DNA from: Microbacterium sp. 10M-3C3
GTDB lineage: Bacteria; Actinomycetota; Actinomycetes; Actinomycetales; Microbacteriaceae
DNA length: 64,000 nucleotides
Assembly (NCBI RefSeq): GCF_003931875.1
Contig: NZ_CP034245.1
Span: 620,001 to 684,000, forward strand
Direction of reading: 5' to 3'
Below are positions 8,563 through 17,046 of the stretch, piece after piece. Every line of letters begins with the position of its first letter. The first letter of the stretch is position 1. Made by a program: the position numbers and the translations under genes. Below the pieces are notes generated by a model that had not been told where the DNA came from, searched no databases, and saw nothing but the letters and a program-made list of their open reading frames with translations.

Positions 8563-9444
8563 TCAGCCCTTCACGGCGCCGGTCAGACCGCCGACGATGC
8601 GACGCTCGAACAGGCTGAAAAAGATCAACGCGGGCAGCATCGACAGCGACGTGAACGCGAGGACGCGCGCGGTGTCGACCGAGTACTGCGACGAGAAGGC
8701 CTGCACCCCCAGGGGGAGGGTGAAGGTCGCCTCGTTGTTGAGGATGAACAGGGGGAGGAGGTACGCGTTCCAGCTGCCGATGAAGGCCAGGATGCCCACG
8801 GTGATGACGCCGGGCACCGCCAGGCGCAGCACCATCCGGAAGAAGAACCCGAGCCGGCCGCAGCCGTCGATGTAGGCCGCCTCCTGGATTTCGTCGGGGA
8901 TCGCCCGCAGGAACGGCACGAGGATGATGACGGTGGTCGGCAGCGCGAACGCGATCTGCGGGAGGATGACGCCCGGCAGCGAGTTCATGAGGCCGAGCGT
9001 GCGCACCACGATGTACAGCGGCGTGATCGCGACGGTGATCGGGAACATGAGCCCTGCGGCGAACAGCGCGTAGAGCACGCCGCGGCCGCGGAAGCTGTAG
9101 CGCGCGATCACGTAGCTGGCCATGAGGCCGAGGGCGACCGCGCCGACGGTCGTGGCGAGGGCGGCGATCGTGGAGTTGCCCACCTGTGTCCAGAACTGCC
9201 CGCTCGTGATGACGCTGGCGTAGTTCTCGAAGTTCCACGGGTCGGGGAAGCCCGCCGGGTCGACGGTGATCGCCGAGTTGGAGCGGAACCCGCCGATGAT
9301 GATGTAGATCACCGGACCGAGCATGAGGGCGATGACGACGAGGGCGACGAAGTACACCAGCGGGGAGCCCCACGGCAGCTGGGCGCGGGCCGCTCGGCGC
9401 CCGCGCGACGCCGGCGCGGTCGTCGTGAGGGTCATGGTGCTCAT
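8563..9444 (-). CDS. Sugar ABC transporter permease (MalG type)
   Basis: A 293-residue inner-membrane permease with six predicted transmembrane helices (first: LVYFVALVVIALMLGPVIYI) and the EAA loop IPDEIQEAAYIDGCGRLGFF that contacts the ATPase. The ATG at 9444 overlaps the TGA of the partner permease (ATGA). It forms the membrane channel with the gene at 9441-10457. No ATPase gene lies in the cluster; CUT1-type systems in actinobacteria often use a shared MsiK-like ATPase encoded elsewhere. Confidence 0.93.
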   Translation of the reverse strand: MSTMTLTTTAPASRGRRAARAQLPWGSPLVYFVALVVIALMLGPVIYIIIGGFRSNSAITVDPAGFPDPWNFENYASVITSGQFWTQVGNSTIAALATTVGAVALGLMASYVIARYSFRGRGVLYALFAAGLMFPITVAITPLYIVVRTLGLMNSLPGVILPQIAFALPTTVIILVPFLRAIPDEIQEAAYIDGCGRLGFFFRMVLRLAVPGVITVGILAFIGSWNAYLLPLFILNNEATFTLPLGVQAFSSQYSVDTARVLAFTSLSMLPALIFFSLFERRIVGGLTGAVKG

Positions 9445-10457
9445 TGCGCACCCTTCTCTGTGATGGCTCCGGCCGTGTCGCGGCGGAGCACGAAGCGCTG
9501 GTAGATCAGCGCGACGACGAGGGAGATGACGAAGATGACGACGGCGACGGCGTTGCCGTAGCCGAAGTTCCCGGCGTTGCGGCCGGTCGCGACCATGTAG
9601 ATGGCCATCGTGTTCGTGCCCGCCACCGACGAGACGTACTGGCCCCAGACGATGTAGACGAGGTCGAACAGCTGCAGCGCGCCGATGATCGACAGGAACG
9701 CCCAGATGCGCAGCGTCGGGGCCAGCAGCGGCAGCGCGATGCGGCGCTGGATCTGCCAGTACGACGCGCCGTCGATGGCCGCGGCCTCGTACAGCTCCTC
9801 GGGGATGCCCTGCAGGCCCGCGAGGAAGAGGATGACGGCGAAGCCGACGTACTTCCACGTGAGGATCGCCATGAGGGTCCAGATCGCGATGCCGGGGTTG
9901 GAGAGCCAGTCCTGCTGCAGGCCGCCGAGCCCGATCTTCTCGAGGAGGCCGTTGGCGGCGCCGTTGGTCGACAGCAGCAGGCTGAAGCCCGTGCCGACGA
10001 CGACCTCGGCGATGACGTAGGGCACGAAGATGAGGACGCGGATCAGCGACTGCCCGCGCATCTTGCGGTTCAGCAGCAGCGCCAGCAGGATCGCGATCGG
10101 GCCCTGCAGCACGAGCGACGTGACGACGATGAAGCCGTTGTGCAGCAGCGCCTGCTGGAAGTTCGGATCGCTGAAGATGACGAGGTAGTTCTTCAGCCCG
10201 ACGAATTCGGTGGCCGGCCCGAAGCCCGACCAGCGGAAGAAGCCGTAGTAGGCGGCCATCGCCACCGGCAGGATCACGAAGCCGAGGAACATCAGGGTGG
10301 CGGGCCCCGCGAGCAGGAGCACCTCGAAGCGTCCCGCCCACGTCAGGCCGCGCCGCCGGCGCCCCGCCCGCGGCACCGACGGGGGCGGCGTGGTGCCGCC
10401 CCCGTCGTGGTGCGCGAGATCCGGAGCGTCCGTGGCGGACATCTCGCGTACGGTCAT
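9441..10457 (-). CDS. Sugar ABC transporter permease (MalF type)
   Basis: A 338-residue CUT1 permease. After a ~38-residue polar N-terminus, the helix FEVLLLAGPATLMFLGFVIL begins six membrane segments; the EAA loop reads IPEELYEAAAIDGASYWQIQ. Second gene of the four-gene import operon, two bases downstream of the substrate-binding protein and overlapping the second permease by 4 bp. An alternative start is the Met at residue 6. Confidence 0.93.
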   Translation of the reverse strand: MTVREMSATDAPDLAHHDGGGTTPPPSVPRAGRRRRGLTWAGRFEVLLLAGPATLMFLGFVILPVAMAAYYGFFRWSGFGPATEFVGLKNYLVIFSDPNFQQALLHNGFIVVTSLVLQGPIAILLALLLNRKMRGQSLIRVLIFVPYVIAEVVVGTGFSLLLSTNGAANGLLEKIGLGGLQQDWLSNPGIAIWTLMAILTWKYVGFAVILFLAGLQGIPEELYEAAAIDGASYWQIQRRIALPLLAPTLRIWAFLSIIGALQLFDLVYIVWGQYVSSVAGTNTMAIYMVATGRNAGNFGYGNAVAVVIFVISLVVALIYQRFVLRRDTAGAITEKGAQ

Positions 10458-10459
10458 GA

Positions 10460-11746
10460 TCAGCCCTGCGCGCCCGCCGCGTTGACGGTCTTGATGAGCT
10501 CGTCAGGCGAGCTGTTGCCGGCGAGGAGATCCACGACGGCCACGTTGAGCGCGTTGCCGACGTTCTGGCCGAGCACCGTGTCCAGCCACTGCGAGACGAA
10601 CGGGGCGCTGTTGTAGGCCTCGAGGATCTGCTTGAGATACGGCTCGGTGACCGCCTCCTGGGCGACGGAGTTCACGGGCGGCGACTGGAAGGCGGCGTAG
10701 TACGCCTTCTGCTGGTCGGCGCTCGCGACGAAGTTCAGGAAGTCGGCGCACTCCTGGGGTGCCTGCGCGGCGCACGAGTAGCCGTCGACGCCGCCCATCA
10801 TCGAGCCTGGCTCGCCCTGACCGCCGGAGACCTCCGGGAAGGGGAACCACGCCAGGTCGGGGAGGGGCTTCTCATCGGGGGTGAGGGAGGCGATCACGCC
10901 CGGGTCCCACGCGCCCATGAGCTCCATCGCGGCCTGACGGTTCGCGACGAGGCCGGCCGAGCTGCCTGCGCCCTGCTGGGCGGTCGTGGTCAGGAAGCCG
11001 TCGTTGAACGGCTCGATGGCGGCGAAGTCCTCGAGGTCTTCGGCGGCCTTGAGCCAGCAGTCGTCGCTGAAGTCCTTCGAGTCGCCGGTCTTCTCCAGCA
11101 CCTCGGGGCTGCACTCGCGCAGCGCGAAGAAGTAGTACCAGTGGGCGGCGGGCCACGCGTCCTTGGCGCCGAGGGCGATGGGGGCGATGCCCGTGGTCTT
11201 GAGCTGCTCGACCGCGGTCTTCAGCTCGTCCACCGTGGTCGGGTTGGTCGTGATGCCCGCGTTGGTGAACGCGTCCTGGCTGTAGAAGAACCCGCCGGGC
11301 AGGACCGAGAGGGGCATGGCCCACACCTTGTCCTGATAGGTCTCGGCGGCGAACGAGCCTTCGGAGATCTGGTCGCGGATGTCATCGGAGATCTTGTCGC
11401 TCAGGTCCATGAGCTGGCCCGCGTTGGCCATCGCCGCGAGCTTGCCGCCGCCGCGCTGCAGGAAGATGTCCGGCGGGTCGCCGGCGTTCAGCGCCGTCTG
11501 CAGCTTGCCGTCGAGATCCTCGTTCTGCACCGACTGCATCGTGATCTTGACGTTGGGGTTCTCCTCCTGGAACGCCGCGATCGCGTCCTTCCAGAACTGC
11601 TGGCCGGGGCCCGTGGTCGAGTTCTGCCAGAGCGTCATCTCGACCGTGCCGTCGGCCGACCCCGAGCCGCCGCCCGAGCACGCGCTCAGCGCGAGCGCGC
11701 CGGCCGCGAGGGCCATCGCCCCCGCCGCGAACCGTGTGGTCCTCAT
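10460..11746 (-). CDS. Sugar ABC transporter substrate-binding lipoprotein
   Basis: A 428-residue extracellular lipoprotein. The start MRTTRFAAGAMALAAGALAL (11746) gives a proper signal peptide with lipobox LSAC (Cys23); longer frames upstream would destroy it. The mature part has the cluster-B fold of CUT1 binding proteins (VEMTLWQNSTTGPGQQFWKD, then NAGDPPDIFLQRGG). First gene of the operon with two permeases and a GH3 glycosidase and divergent from a LacI regulator, so it probably binds a plant oligosaccharide such as a xylo- or gluco-oligosaccharide. Confidence 0.92.
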   Translation of the reverse strand: MRTTRFAAGAMALAAGALALSACSGGGSGSADGTVEMTLWQNSTTGPGQQFWKDAIAAFQEENPNVKITMQSVQNEDLDGKLQTALNAGDPPDIFLQRGGGKLAAMANAGQLMDLSDKISDDIRDQISEGSFAAETYQDKVWAMPLSVLPGGFFYSQDAFTNAGITTNPTTVDELKTAVEQLKTTGIAPIALGAKDAWPAAHWYYFFALRECSPEVLEKTGDSKDFSDDCWLKAAEDLEDFAAIEPFNDGFLTTTAQQGAGSSAGLVANRQAAMELMGAWDPGVIASLTPDEKPLPDLAWFPFPEVSGGQGEPGSMMGGVDGYSCAAQAPQECADFLNFVASADQQKAYYAAFQSPPVNSVAQEAVTEPYLKQILEAYNSAPFVSQWLDTVLGQNVGNALNVAVVDLLAGNSSPDELIKTVNAAGAQG

Positions 11747-11859
11747 GTGATCACCTATCTCCTCGTTGAGAGCCGCCTCGATCATCGAGGGGCCGATGTT
11801 GTCGCGGGCGTGTGCGGTGCCCGGCTCAGCCAGTGTGCAAACGGTCGCGTCTTTCGTCA

Positions 11860-11877
11860 AACGTTTTCGAAAATGTT
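11860..11877. promoter_or_regulatory. LacI-type operator
   Basis: AACGTTTTCGAAAATGTT is an 18-bp near-perfect palindrome (one mismatched pair) with the central CG that LacI-family proteins recognise. It lies between the divergent importer operon and the lacI-type gene, 25 bp before the latter's start, and is conspicuously AT-rich. Likely binding site for the neighbouring regulator, controlling both directions. Confidence 0.85.
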
Positions 11878-11901
11878 TTCCGTGCCGCTACGATCCGTCC
11901 T

Positions 11902-12903
11902 ATGCATCGTCGCGCCACCATCCACGACGTCGCGGCTGCGGCGGGTGTCTCGGTCGCGACCGTCTCCAAGGCCGTCAACGGGCGCTACGGCGTGTCCGCC
12001 GAGACCGTGCAGCGCGTGCTGGCCGCCGTGTCCCAGCTCGGGTACGAGTCGAGCCTCGTCGCCAGCAGCATGCGCGCGCGGCGGACGGGCGTGATCGGCG
12101 TCCTCGTCGCCGGTTTCGAGCCGTTCTCCGCCGAAGTGCTGAAGGGCGTGGGCGGTGCGCTCCGCGACTCGCGGCTCGACCTGCTCGCGTACAGCGGCTC
12201 GCAGGTCATGACCAACGAGGGGTGGGAGCGCCGCTCGCTCAGCCGTCTGAGCGGCACGCTCGTGGACGGCGTCATCATGGTCACGCCCTCTGTCGTCAAC
12301 GTCAGCGCCGACGTGCCCGTCGTCGCGATCGACCCGCACACGGGCCCTGCCGACCTGCCGACGGTCGAATCCGACAGCTTCGCCGGTGCGCGCCAGGCCG
12401 TGTCGTACCTCATCTCCCTCGGCCACCGGCGCATCGGCTTCGTCGCCGGCCGGCCCGACCTGCGCTCCTCGATCGCGCGCGAGGCGGGCTACCGCCGTGC
12501 GCTGGAGGACGCCCGCATCCCGTTCGACCGCACGCTCGTGGGGGTCGGCCGCTACAACGAGGACATCGCCCGCGAGGCGGCGACGCGGCTGCTCGCACGC
12601 CACGATCGCCCGACGGCCGTGTTCGCCGCGAACGACGTGTCGGCGCTCACGGTCGTGCGCGTCGCGGGGGAGCGGGGCCTGTCCGTGCCGGATGACCTCT
12701 CCGTCATCGGCTTCGACGACATCCCGGATGCGTCGCAGTCGACGCCGGCGCTGTCCACCGTGCGGCAGCCGATGCAGCGCCTCGGCGCCGAGGCGCTGAC
12801 GATGCTCCTCGAGCTCATGGGGGGCGGCGCGCCCGCGCAGACGCACCTGCGGCTGCCGACGCAGCTCGTCCCGCGCGCGACGACCGCACCGCCGCCGGTC
12901 TGA
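11902..12903 (+). CDS. LacI-family transcriptional regulator
   Basis: A 333-residue repressor starting MHRRATIHDVAAAAGVSVAT with the classic LacI helix-turn-helix and hinge (VATVSKAVNGRYGVS), then a periplasmic-binding-protein-like sensor domain (TGVIGVLVAGFEPFSAEVLK; HRRIGFVAGRPDLRSSIARE). ATG 11902 is chosen because LacI proteins begin a few residues before the HTH. Divergent from the sugar importer with a palindromic operator between; it probably represses import and hydrolysis genes until the sugar is present. Confidence 0.93.
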   Translation: MHRRATIHDVAAAAGVSVATVSKAVNGRYGVSAETVQRVLAAVSQLGYESSLVASSMRARRTGVIGVLVAGFEPFSAEVLKGVGGALRDSRLDLLAYSGSQVMTNEGWERRSLSRLSGTLVDGVIMVTPSVVNVSADVPVVAIDPHTGPADLPTVESDSFAGARQAVSYLISLGHRRIGFVAGRPDLRSSIAREAGYRRALEDARIPFDRTLVGVGRYNEDIAREAATRLLARHDRPTAVFAANDVSALTVVRVAGERGLSVPDDLSVIGFDDIPDASQSTPALSTVRQPMQRLGAEALTMLLELMGGGAPAQTHLRLPTQLVPRATTAPPPV

Positions 12904-12940
12904 CCGCCACCTGACCGCGCCCGCCCCGCCGCCCAGAACA

Positions 12941-13001
12941 GGCGAATCGGCCGGATGCAGTACGAATTCACGTGACACGTACTGATCTCGGCCGATTCGC
13001 C
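12941..13001. repeat. Intergenic double hairpin element
   Basis: Outer arms GGCGAATCGGCCG (12941-12953) and CGGCCGATTCGCC (12989-13001) are perfect over 13 bp; inner arms CAGTACG (12958-12964) and CGTACTG (12978-12984) are perfect over 7 bp. The apex contains GAATTCA, as in the type A elements. It follows the lacI-type stop by 37 bp, so it may also end transcription. No other copy of the outer arms was found in the window. Confidence 0.7.
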
Positions 13002-13068
13002 CGCTCCTCGGGTGCGGGAGATGTGGGTTTTCAGGGGGCTCCTAGCCCGGATGCGTAGCGTGCGGGGC

Positions 13069-13764
13069 ATGCCCGACCCGCTCGCCGCGCCCGTGCCCAT
13101 CTCGCCCGAGGACGAGGAGATCACCGTCTCGGGCGCCGCGCTGCGGGCGATGCGCGACGAGTTCCAGCGGTTCCTCATGGAGTACCGCTTCGGCCTCGCG
13201 GAGGTCGAGACGAAGATCTCGATCCTGCGCGAGGAGTTCCAGGAGATGCACGCCTACAACCCGATCGAGCACGTCTCCAGCCGCGTCAAGTCGCCCGACA
13301 GCCTCGTCGAGAAGGTGCGGCGCAAGGGCATCGACGCCGACTTCGCATCGGTGCGCGACGGGATCACCGACATCGCGGGCATCCGCATCACGTGCAGCTT
13401 CGTCGCCGACGCCTACCGCCTGTTCGACCTGCTCACGCAGCAGGACGACATCACGGTGCGCGAGGTGAAGGACTACATCGCGCACCCGAAGCCCAACGGC
13501 TACAAGAGCCTGCACGCGATCGTGGAGGTGCCTGTTTTCCTGTCGACGGGGCGGGTGGCGGTGCCCGTCGAGGTGCAGTTCCGCACGATCGCGATGGACT
13601 TCTGGGCGAGCCTCGAGCACAAGATCTACTACAAGTACGACCGTCAGGTGCCCGACGAGCTGCTCGCCGACCTGAAGTCGGCGGCCGACACCGCCGCCGA
13701 GCTCGACGCGCGGATGGAGCGCCTCCACCGCGAGATCCGCGGCGTCGGCGTCCTCCCCCTCTGA
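13069..13764 (+). CDS. Small alarmone synthetase (GTP pyrophosphokinase family)
   Basis: A 231-residue single-domain (p)ppGpp synthetase of the RelQ/YjbM size class, without the hydrolase, TGS or ACT domains of Rel. Motifs: HVSSRVKSPDSLVEKVRRKG, the metal region DIAGIRITCSFVADAYRLFD, HPKPNGYKSLHAIVEVP, and VEVQFRTIAMDFWASLEHKI. It transfers pyrophosphate from ATP to GDP/GTP and acts in the cytoplasm as a stress-signalling enzyme. Start MPDPLAAPVP at 13069; an in-frame ATG at 13051 is possible. It stands alone between two palindromic elements. Confidence 0.88.
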   Translation: MPDPLAAPVPISPEDEEITVSGAALRAMRDEFQRFLMEYRFGLAEVETKISILREEFQEMHAYNPIEHVSSRVKSPDSLVEKVRRKGIDADFASVRDGITDIAGIRITCSFVADAYRLFDLLTQQDDITVREVKDYIAHPKPNGYKSLHAIVEVPVFLSTGRVAVPVEVQFRTIAMDFWASLEHKIYYKYDRQVPDELLADLKSAADTAAELDARMERLHREIRGVGVLPL

Positions 13765-13790
13765 CCCGCCGGGCCGCCCGCCCCCGGCAG

Positions 13791-13872
13791 CACGAATTCA
13801 GGCTGGACGCCGCCGGGCGGCCGGGATCGGCGGCGTGTCGGACCGATCGGCCATGCGCAGCCTGAGTTCGTG
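13791..13872. repeat. Palindromic element, type A (copy 1)
   Basis: Arms CACGAATTCAGGCTG (13791-13805) and CAGCCTGAGTTCGTG (13858-13872) match at 14 of 15 pairs around a ~52-nt GC-rich interior. It lies 26 bp after the alarmone synthetase stop. The AATTCAGGCT arm core is shared with 23619-23693 and 25214-25289, and in shorter form with 35549-35624. Confidence 0.8.
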
Positions 13873-13908
13873 TACCGCCGAGGACGAGCCGTGCGGCAGG
13901 ATGACGGC

Positions 13909-14742
13909 ATGGCGGACGACCCGGATGCGGTGGCCGCGGCGCTGTACGCGCTGCCCCCCGCCGAGTTCACCGCCGCGCGCAACGCCCGCGCCGCGCTGCT
14001 GACCGGTGCCGCCGCGAAGGCCGTGCGCGAGCTGCGCAAGCCGTCGGTGGCCGCATGGGCGGTGAATCTGCTCGTGGCGGACGGCCAGCTGGCTGAGGCG
14101 GTCGAGCTGTCCCGCGCGCTCCACGAGGCGCAGGACGACCTCGACGCCGCCGAGCTCGCTCGGCTCGGGCGCGACCGCCGTGCGCTCGTCGCCGGCCTCG
14201 CCCGCCGGGCGACGGCACTCGCGAAGGACGCCGGCACGACGCTGAGCGCGACGGTCGTCGACGAGGTCTCCCGCACGATCAACGCCGCGATCGTCGACGA
14301 GACCGCGGCCGCCGCGGTGCTGACCGGGCGCCTCGTGCGCACGATCGGGCCCGACACCGACCCCGCCGACCTGCCCGCCGCCGTCGGCGGCACGCTGCCC
14401 GGTGTCACCCCGCGGCCCGCGCCCGCGCGCGACGACCTCGCGGCCCGTCGGGCCCGCAAGGCGGCCGAGGCCGCCGCCCGTCAGGCCGAACGCGCCGCAT
14501 CCGAAGCGGAGCGCGAGCGCGTCCGCCTCGAAGCGCGCGCCCAGAAGGCCCGTGAACGCGCCGACCTGCTGCACGAGCGCGCCGACGAGCTGCGCGCAGA
14601 GCTCGCCAGGATCGAGCGCGACGCCGAGGCCGCCGACGCCGAGCGGGATGCGCGCGAGGCCGAGGCCTCGGCCGCCGCCGACCGGGCACGCGCCGCCACG
14701 CGCGATGCCGAGCGCGCGCGGAAGGCCGCCGAGGAGGCCTGA
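13909..14742 (+). CDS. Coiled-coil hypothetical protein
   Basis: A 277-residue protein (start MADDPDAVAAALYALPPAEF). The first ~140 residues are helical and Ala/Leu-rich (LRKPSVAAWAVNLLVADGQL is conspicuous); from about residue 170 to the end it is a long charged coiled coil of Ala/Glu/Arg heptads (ERADLLHERADELRAELARI). No catalytic motif, signal peptide or membrane segment. It may be a structural or scaffolding cytoplasmic protein; no function can be assigned. It converges on the XRE regulator with an 10-bp gap. Confidence 0.75.
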   Translation: MADDPDAVAAALYALPPAEFTAARNARAALLTGAAAKAVRELRKPSVAAWAVNLLVADGQLAEAVELSRALHEAQDDLDAAELARLGRDRRALVAGLARRATALAKDAGTTLSATVVDEVSRTINAAIVDETAAAAVLTGRLVRTIGPDTDPADLPAAVGGTLPGVTPRPAPARDDLAARRARKAAEAAARQAERAASEAERERVRLEARAQKARERADLLHERADELRAELARIERDAEAADAERDAREAEASAAADRARAATRDAERARKAAEEA

Positions 14743-14752
14743 CGACCGCGAG

Positions 14753-15598
14753 TCAGGACTCGACCAGCGACTGCGTGCCGAGCACGATCGCCAGCTGCAG
14801 CCTCTCCGCGTCGGCCGTGCCGGGCTCGGCGGTGTAGAGCATGATCCGCAGCCCGTCCTGGGCGACGACGAGGGTGTCGCAGTCCACCTGGATCGGTCCG
14901 ACGAGCGGATGGTCGATGATCTTCCGCCGCCCTCCGCCCGAGCTCGGCGCATCCGCCACGGTGTCCCATAGCTCGGCGAACCGCTCGCTCGCGGCGCGCA
15001 GATCCGCGACGAGGTCGCGCAGCCGCGCGTCGGCGGGATGGCGGGCGGCGGTCGCCCGCAGATCGGCCACGAGGCTCGCCACCTGCGCGTCGTGCTCGTC
15101 GGCGCTCCGGCGGGCGCGAGAGGCGGGACCGAGGATGTTCCGCCACACGGCGTTGCGCTCCCGGCCGCGGAGCATCGAGGTCGCACCCATGAGGGCGTCG
15201 TACGGCGCGTTGGCGACGACGAGGTTCCACGCGGCGTCGTACACGACCATCGGGATGCCCTCGAACCGGTCGAGGAGCCGCTGCACGCTCGGTGGCACGT
15301 GTCCCGACACGACGCCGGCGCCCGGGTCGCGCCCGGCCAGCGCGAACAGATGGGCCCGCTCGTCGGCGTTCAGGCGCAGCGCCCGCGCGAGCGCCTCCAC
15401 GACCTGTTCGGAGGGCGCCGTCGCGCGGCCCTGCTCGAGACGCGTGAGGTAGTCCACGGAGATCCCGGCGAGCGCGGCCAGCTCCTCGCGCCGCAGCCCC
15501 GGCGCACGCCGCCGCGGCCCGGTCGCGACCCCCGCTGCATCCGGGTCGACGCGGTCGCGCCACCGCCGGATCGCGCGTCCGAACTCCCCTGTCTGCAC
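14753..15598 (-). CDS. XRE-family regulator with MmyB-like ligand-binding domain
   Basis: A 281-residue protein with GTG start at 15598 (VQTGEFGRAIRRWRDRVD). N-terminal helix-turn-helix at about 35-75 (RREELAALAGISVDYLTRLE), then the MmyB-like PAS-related domain (VQRLLDRFEGIPMVVYDAAW, NLVVANAPYDALMG, and KIIDHPLVGPIQVDCDTLVV near the C-terminus) known to bind fatty-acid-like ligands in this family. Divergent from an SDR gene, a common arrangement in which the regulator controls the SDR. Confidence 0.9.
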   Translation of the reverse strand: MQTGEFGRAIRRWRDRVDPDAAGVATGPRRRAPGLRREELAALAGISVDYLTRLEQGRATAPSEQVVEALARALRLNADERAHLFALAGRDPGAGVVSGHVPPSVQRLLDRFEGIPMVVYDAAWNLVVANAPYDALMGATSMLRGRERNAVWRNILGPASRARRSADEHDAQVASLVADLRATAARHPADARLRDLVADLRAASERFAELWDTVADAPSSGGGRRKIIDHPLVGPIQVDCDTLVVAQDGLRIMLYTAEPGTADAERLQLAIVLGTQSLVES

Positions 15599-15632
15599 CC
15601 CACCAGTGTGCGCCCGGATGCGGCGGGCTGTC

Positions 15633-15645
15633 CTGGTACCGCCAG
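15633..15645. promoter_or_regulatory. Candidate operator between XRE regulator and SDR
   Basis: CTGGTACCGCCAG has arms CTGG/CCAG around TACCG and lies between the divergent starts at 15598 and 15702. Supported by symmetry and position only. Confidence 0.3.
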
Positions 15646-15701
15646 TCCTACGACGACCGGACGACTGCCTGACGGCGGCGGCGCGGCGCAGGGTGGGACG
15701 C

Positions 15702-16412
15702 ATGACGACGACACTCATCACCGGGGCGAACAAGGGCCTCGGCAAGGAAACCGCCCGCCTCCTCGTGCACGCCGGCCACACCGTGTGGGTCGGCTCCCGC
15801 GACCCCGAGCGCGGGGAGGCGGCCGCCGCGGAGGTCGGCGGCCGCTTCGTGCAGCTCGACGTCACCGACGACGCCTCCGTCGCCGCGGCTTTCGCCACGA
15901 TCGCGGCGGCGGGCGACGGGCTGGACGTGCTCGTGAACAACGCCGGCATCGCCAAGCGCCTGGGCGGCACGGCGGAGGCGCTGGACGGACCGAGCGTGCT
16001 CGAGGTGTACGACACCAACGTCGTGGGGATCGTGCGCGTCACCGAGGCGGCGCTGCCGCTGCTCGCTGCATCCGCGGATCCCGTCATCGTGAACGTCTCG
16101 AGCGCGCTCGGGTCGTTCTGGGCGACGCACGAGCCGAGCCGGCCGGCCTCGCGGTTCGTCTCGCTGGTCTACGGCTCGAGCAAGGCCGCGGTCTCGATGC
16201 TCACCGTGCAGTACGCCAAGGCGCACCCCGGGATCCGGGTCAACGCGGTCGAGCCCGGCATCACCGCCACCGAGCTCGGCGGCGGCGATCCCGGCAGCCA
16301 CCCCGGTCGGCCCGCGATCGAGAGCGCCGCGGTCGTGGCGCGCTGGGCCTCGATCGGCCCCGACGGACCGACGGGGACGTTCCAGGAGGACGCCGGCGAG
16401 CTCGGCTGGTGA
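15702..16412 (+). CDS. Short-chain dehydrogenase/reductase
   Basis: A 236-residue NAD(P)-dependent oxidoreductase starting MTTTLITGANKGLGKETARL, with the Rossmann glycine motif TGANKGLG, the NNAG motif (LDVLVNNAGIAKRLGG), the catalytic Ser in VIVNVSSALGSF and the YGSSKAA catalytic Tyr-Lys. The substrate is not predictable. Divergent from the MmyB-type regulator, which is its likely controller. Confidence 0.92.
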   Translation: MTTTLITGANKGLGKETARLLVHAGHTVWVGSRDPERGEAAAAEVGGRFVQLDVTDDASVAAAFATIAAAGDGLDVLVNNAGIAKRLGGTAEALDGPSVLEVYDTNVVGIVRVTEAALPLLAASADPVIVNVSSALGSFWATHEPSRPASRFVSLVYGSSKAAVSMLTVQYAKAHPGIRVNAVEPGITATELGGGDPGSHPGRPAIESAAVVARWASIGPDGPTGTFQEDAGELGW

Positions 16413-16493
16413 GGAGCGGGACGGCGCGCCCGCGCGAGCGGATGACGCCGCCCCGCCCCCGTGGCAGGATCGGAAGCCCGAGCGGAGGTGCGA

Positions 16494-16985
16494 ATGGCGG
16501 ATGCGGCGGCCGTCCATGACCTGCTCCAGCGGGCGCGCCACCGCCTCCGCGGGCATCCGACCGAAGCGCTCGGCGAGCTGCAGGTGCGGCCGCGGATCCT
16601 CGGCATCCCGCGGGCGCCGCGCATCGTGCCGGTGACCGAGGCGTGGCACCTCGGGATCCTGCTGCTCACGGAGGACGACGTCCGCGAGACCGGGCACGTC
16701 GTGCGCGCGCGGACCGAGGCGCGGCGGGGCTATGCCGCGCAGTCGCAGCGCGAGCGCGCGGCGCTCGCCGCGGCCGCGCGCCGCGGCGGGTTCGCCGAGG
16801 GACAGCCCGTGCACATCGACTGGGTCACGCTCGATCTCGACGAGCTCACTGCGCGCACGTCGCCGCTCGCGGTCCGTGACGGCGTGCCGCACATCCGGTG
16901 GAGCGCAGCCGGCGGCTACGTGCCCCTCGCGGCCTATCTCGACGAGCGCATCGACCTGCTGCTGCATCCGCCCGCGGGCGCATAA
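16494..16985 (+). CDS. Hypothetical protein, 163 residues
   Basis: The start MADAAAVHDLLQRARHRLRG (ATG 16494) follows a good Shine-Dalgarno (GGAGG, 16483-16487). The sequence is soluble alpha/beta, with WHLGILLLTEDDVRETGHVV and a C-terminal GGYVPLAAYLDERIDLLLHP. I do not recognise the family. The codon pattern is strongly third-position GC, which supports it as a true gene. It sits 60 bp upstream of glgX on the same strand without an obvious functional link. Confidence 0.75.
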   Translation: MADAAAVHDLLQRARHRLRGHPTEALGELQVRPRILGIPRAPRIVPVTEAWHLGILLLTEDDVRETGHVVRARTEARRGYAAQSQRERAALAAAARRGGFAEGQPVHIDWVTLDLDELTARTSPLAVRDGVPHIRWSAAGGYVPLAAYLDERIDLLLHPPAGA

Positions 16986-17046
16986 CGTGCGCACCGGCGG
17001 CGGTCAACGGGCCACCGTGGATTCCCCGCTCGAATAGTGTGGCGGC

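Noticed and set aside
6153..9451. Very long minus-strand frames extending the GH3 gene upstream through the permease gene
   Set aside because: The upstream part is Arg/His/Pro-rich out-of-frame translation of the permease; GH3 homology begins only at the GTG at 8560, next to the permease stop.
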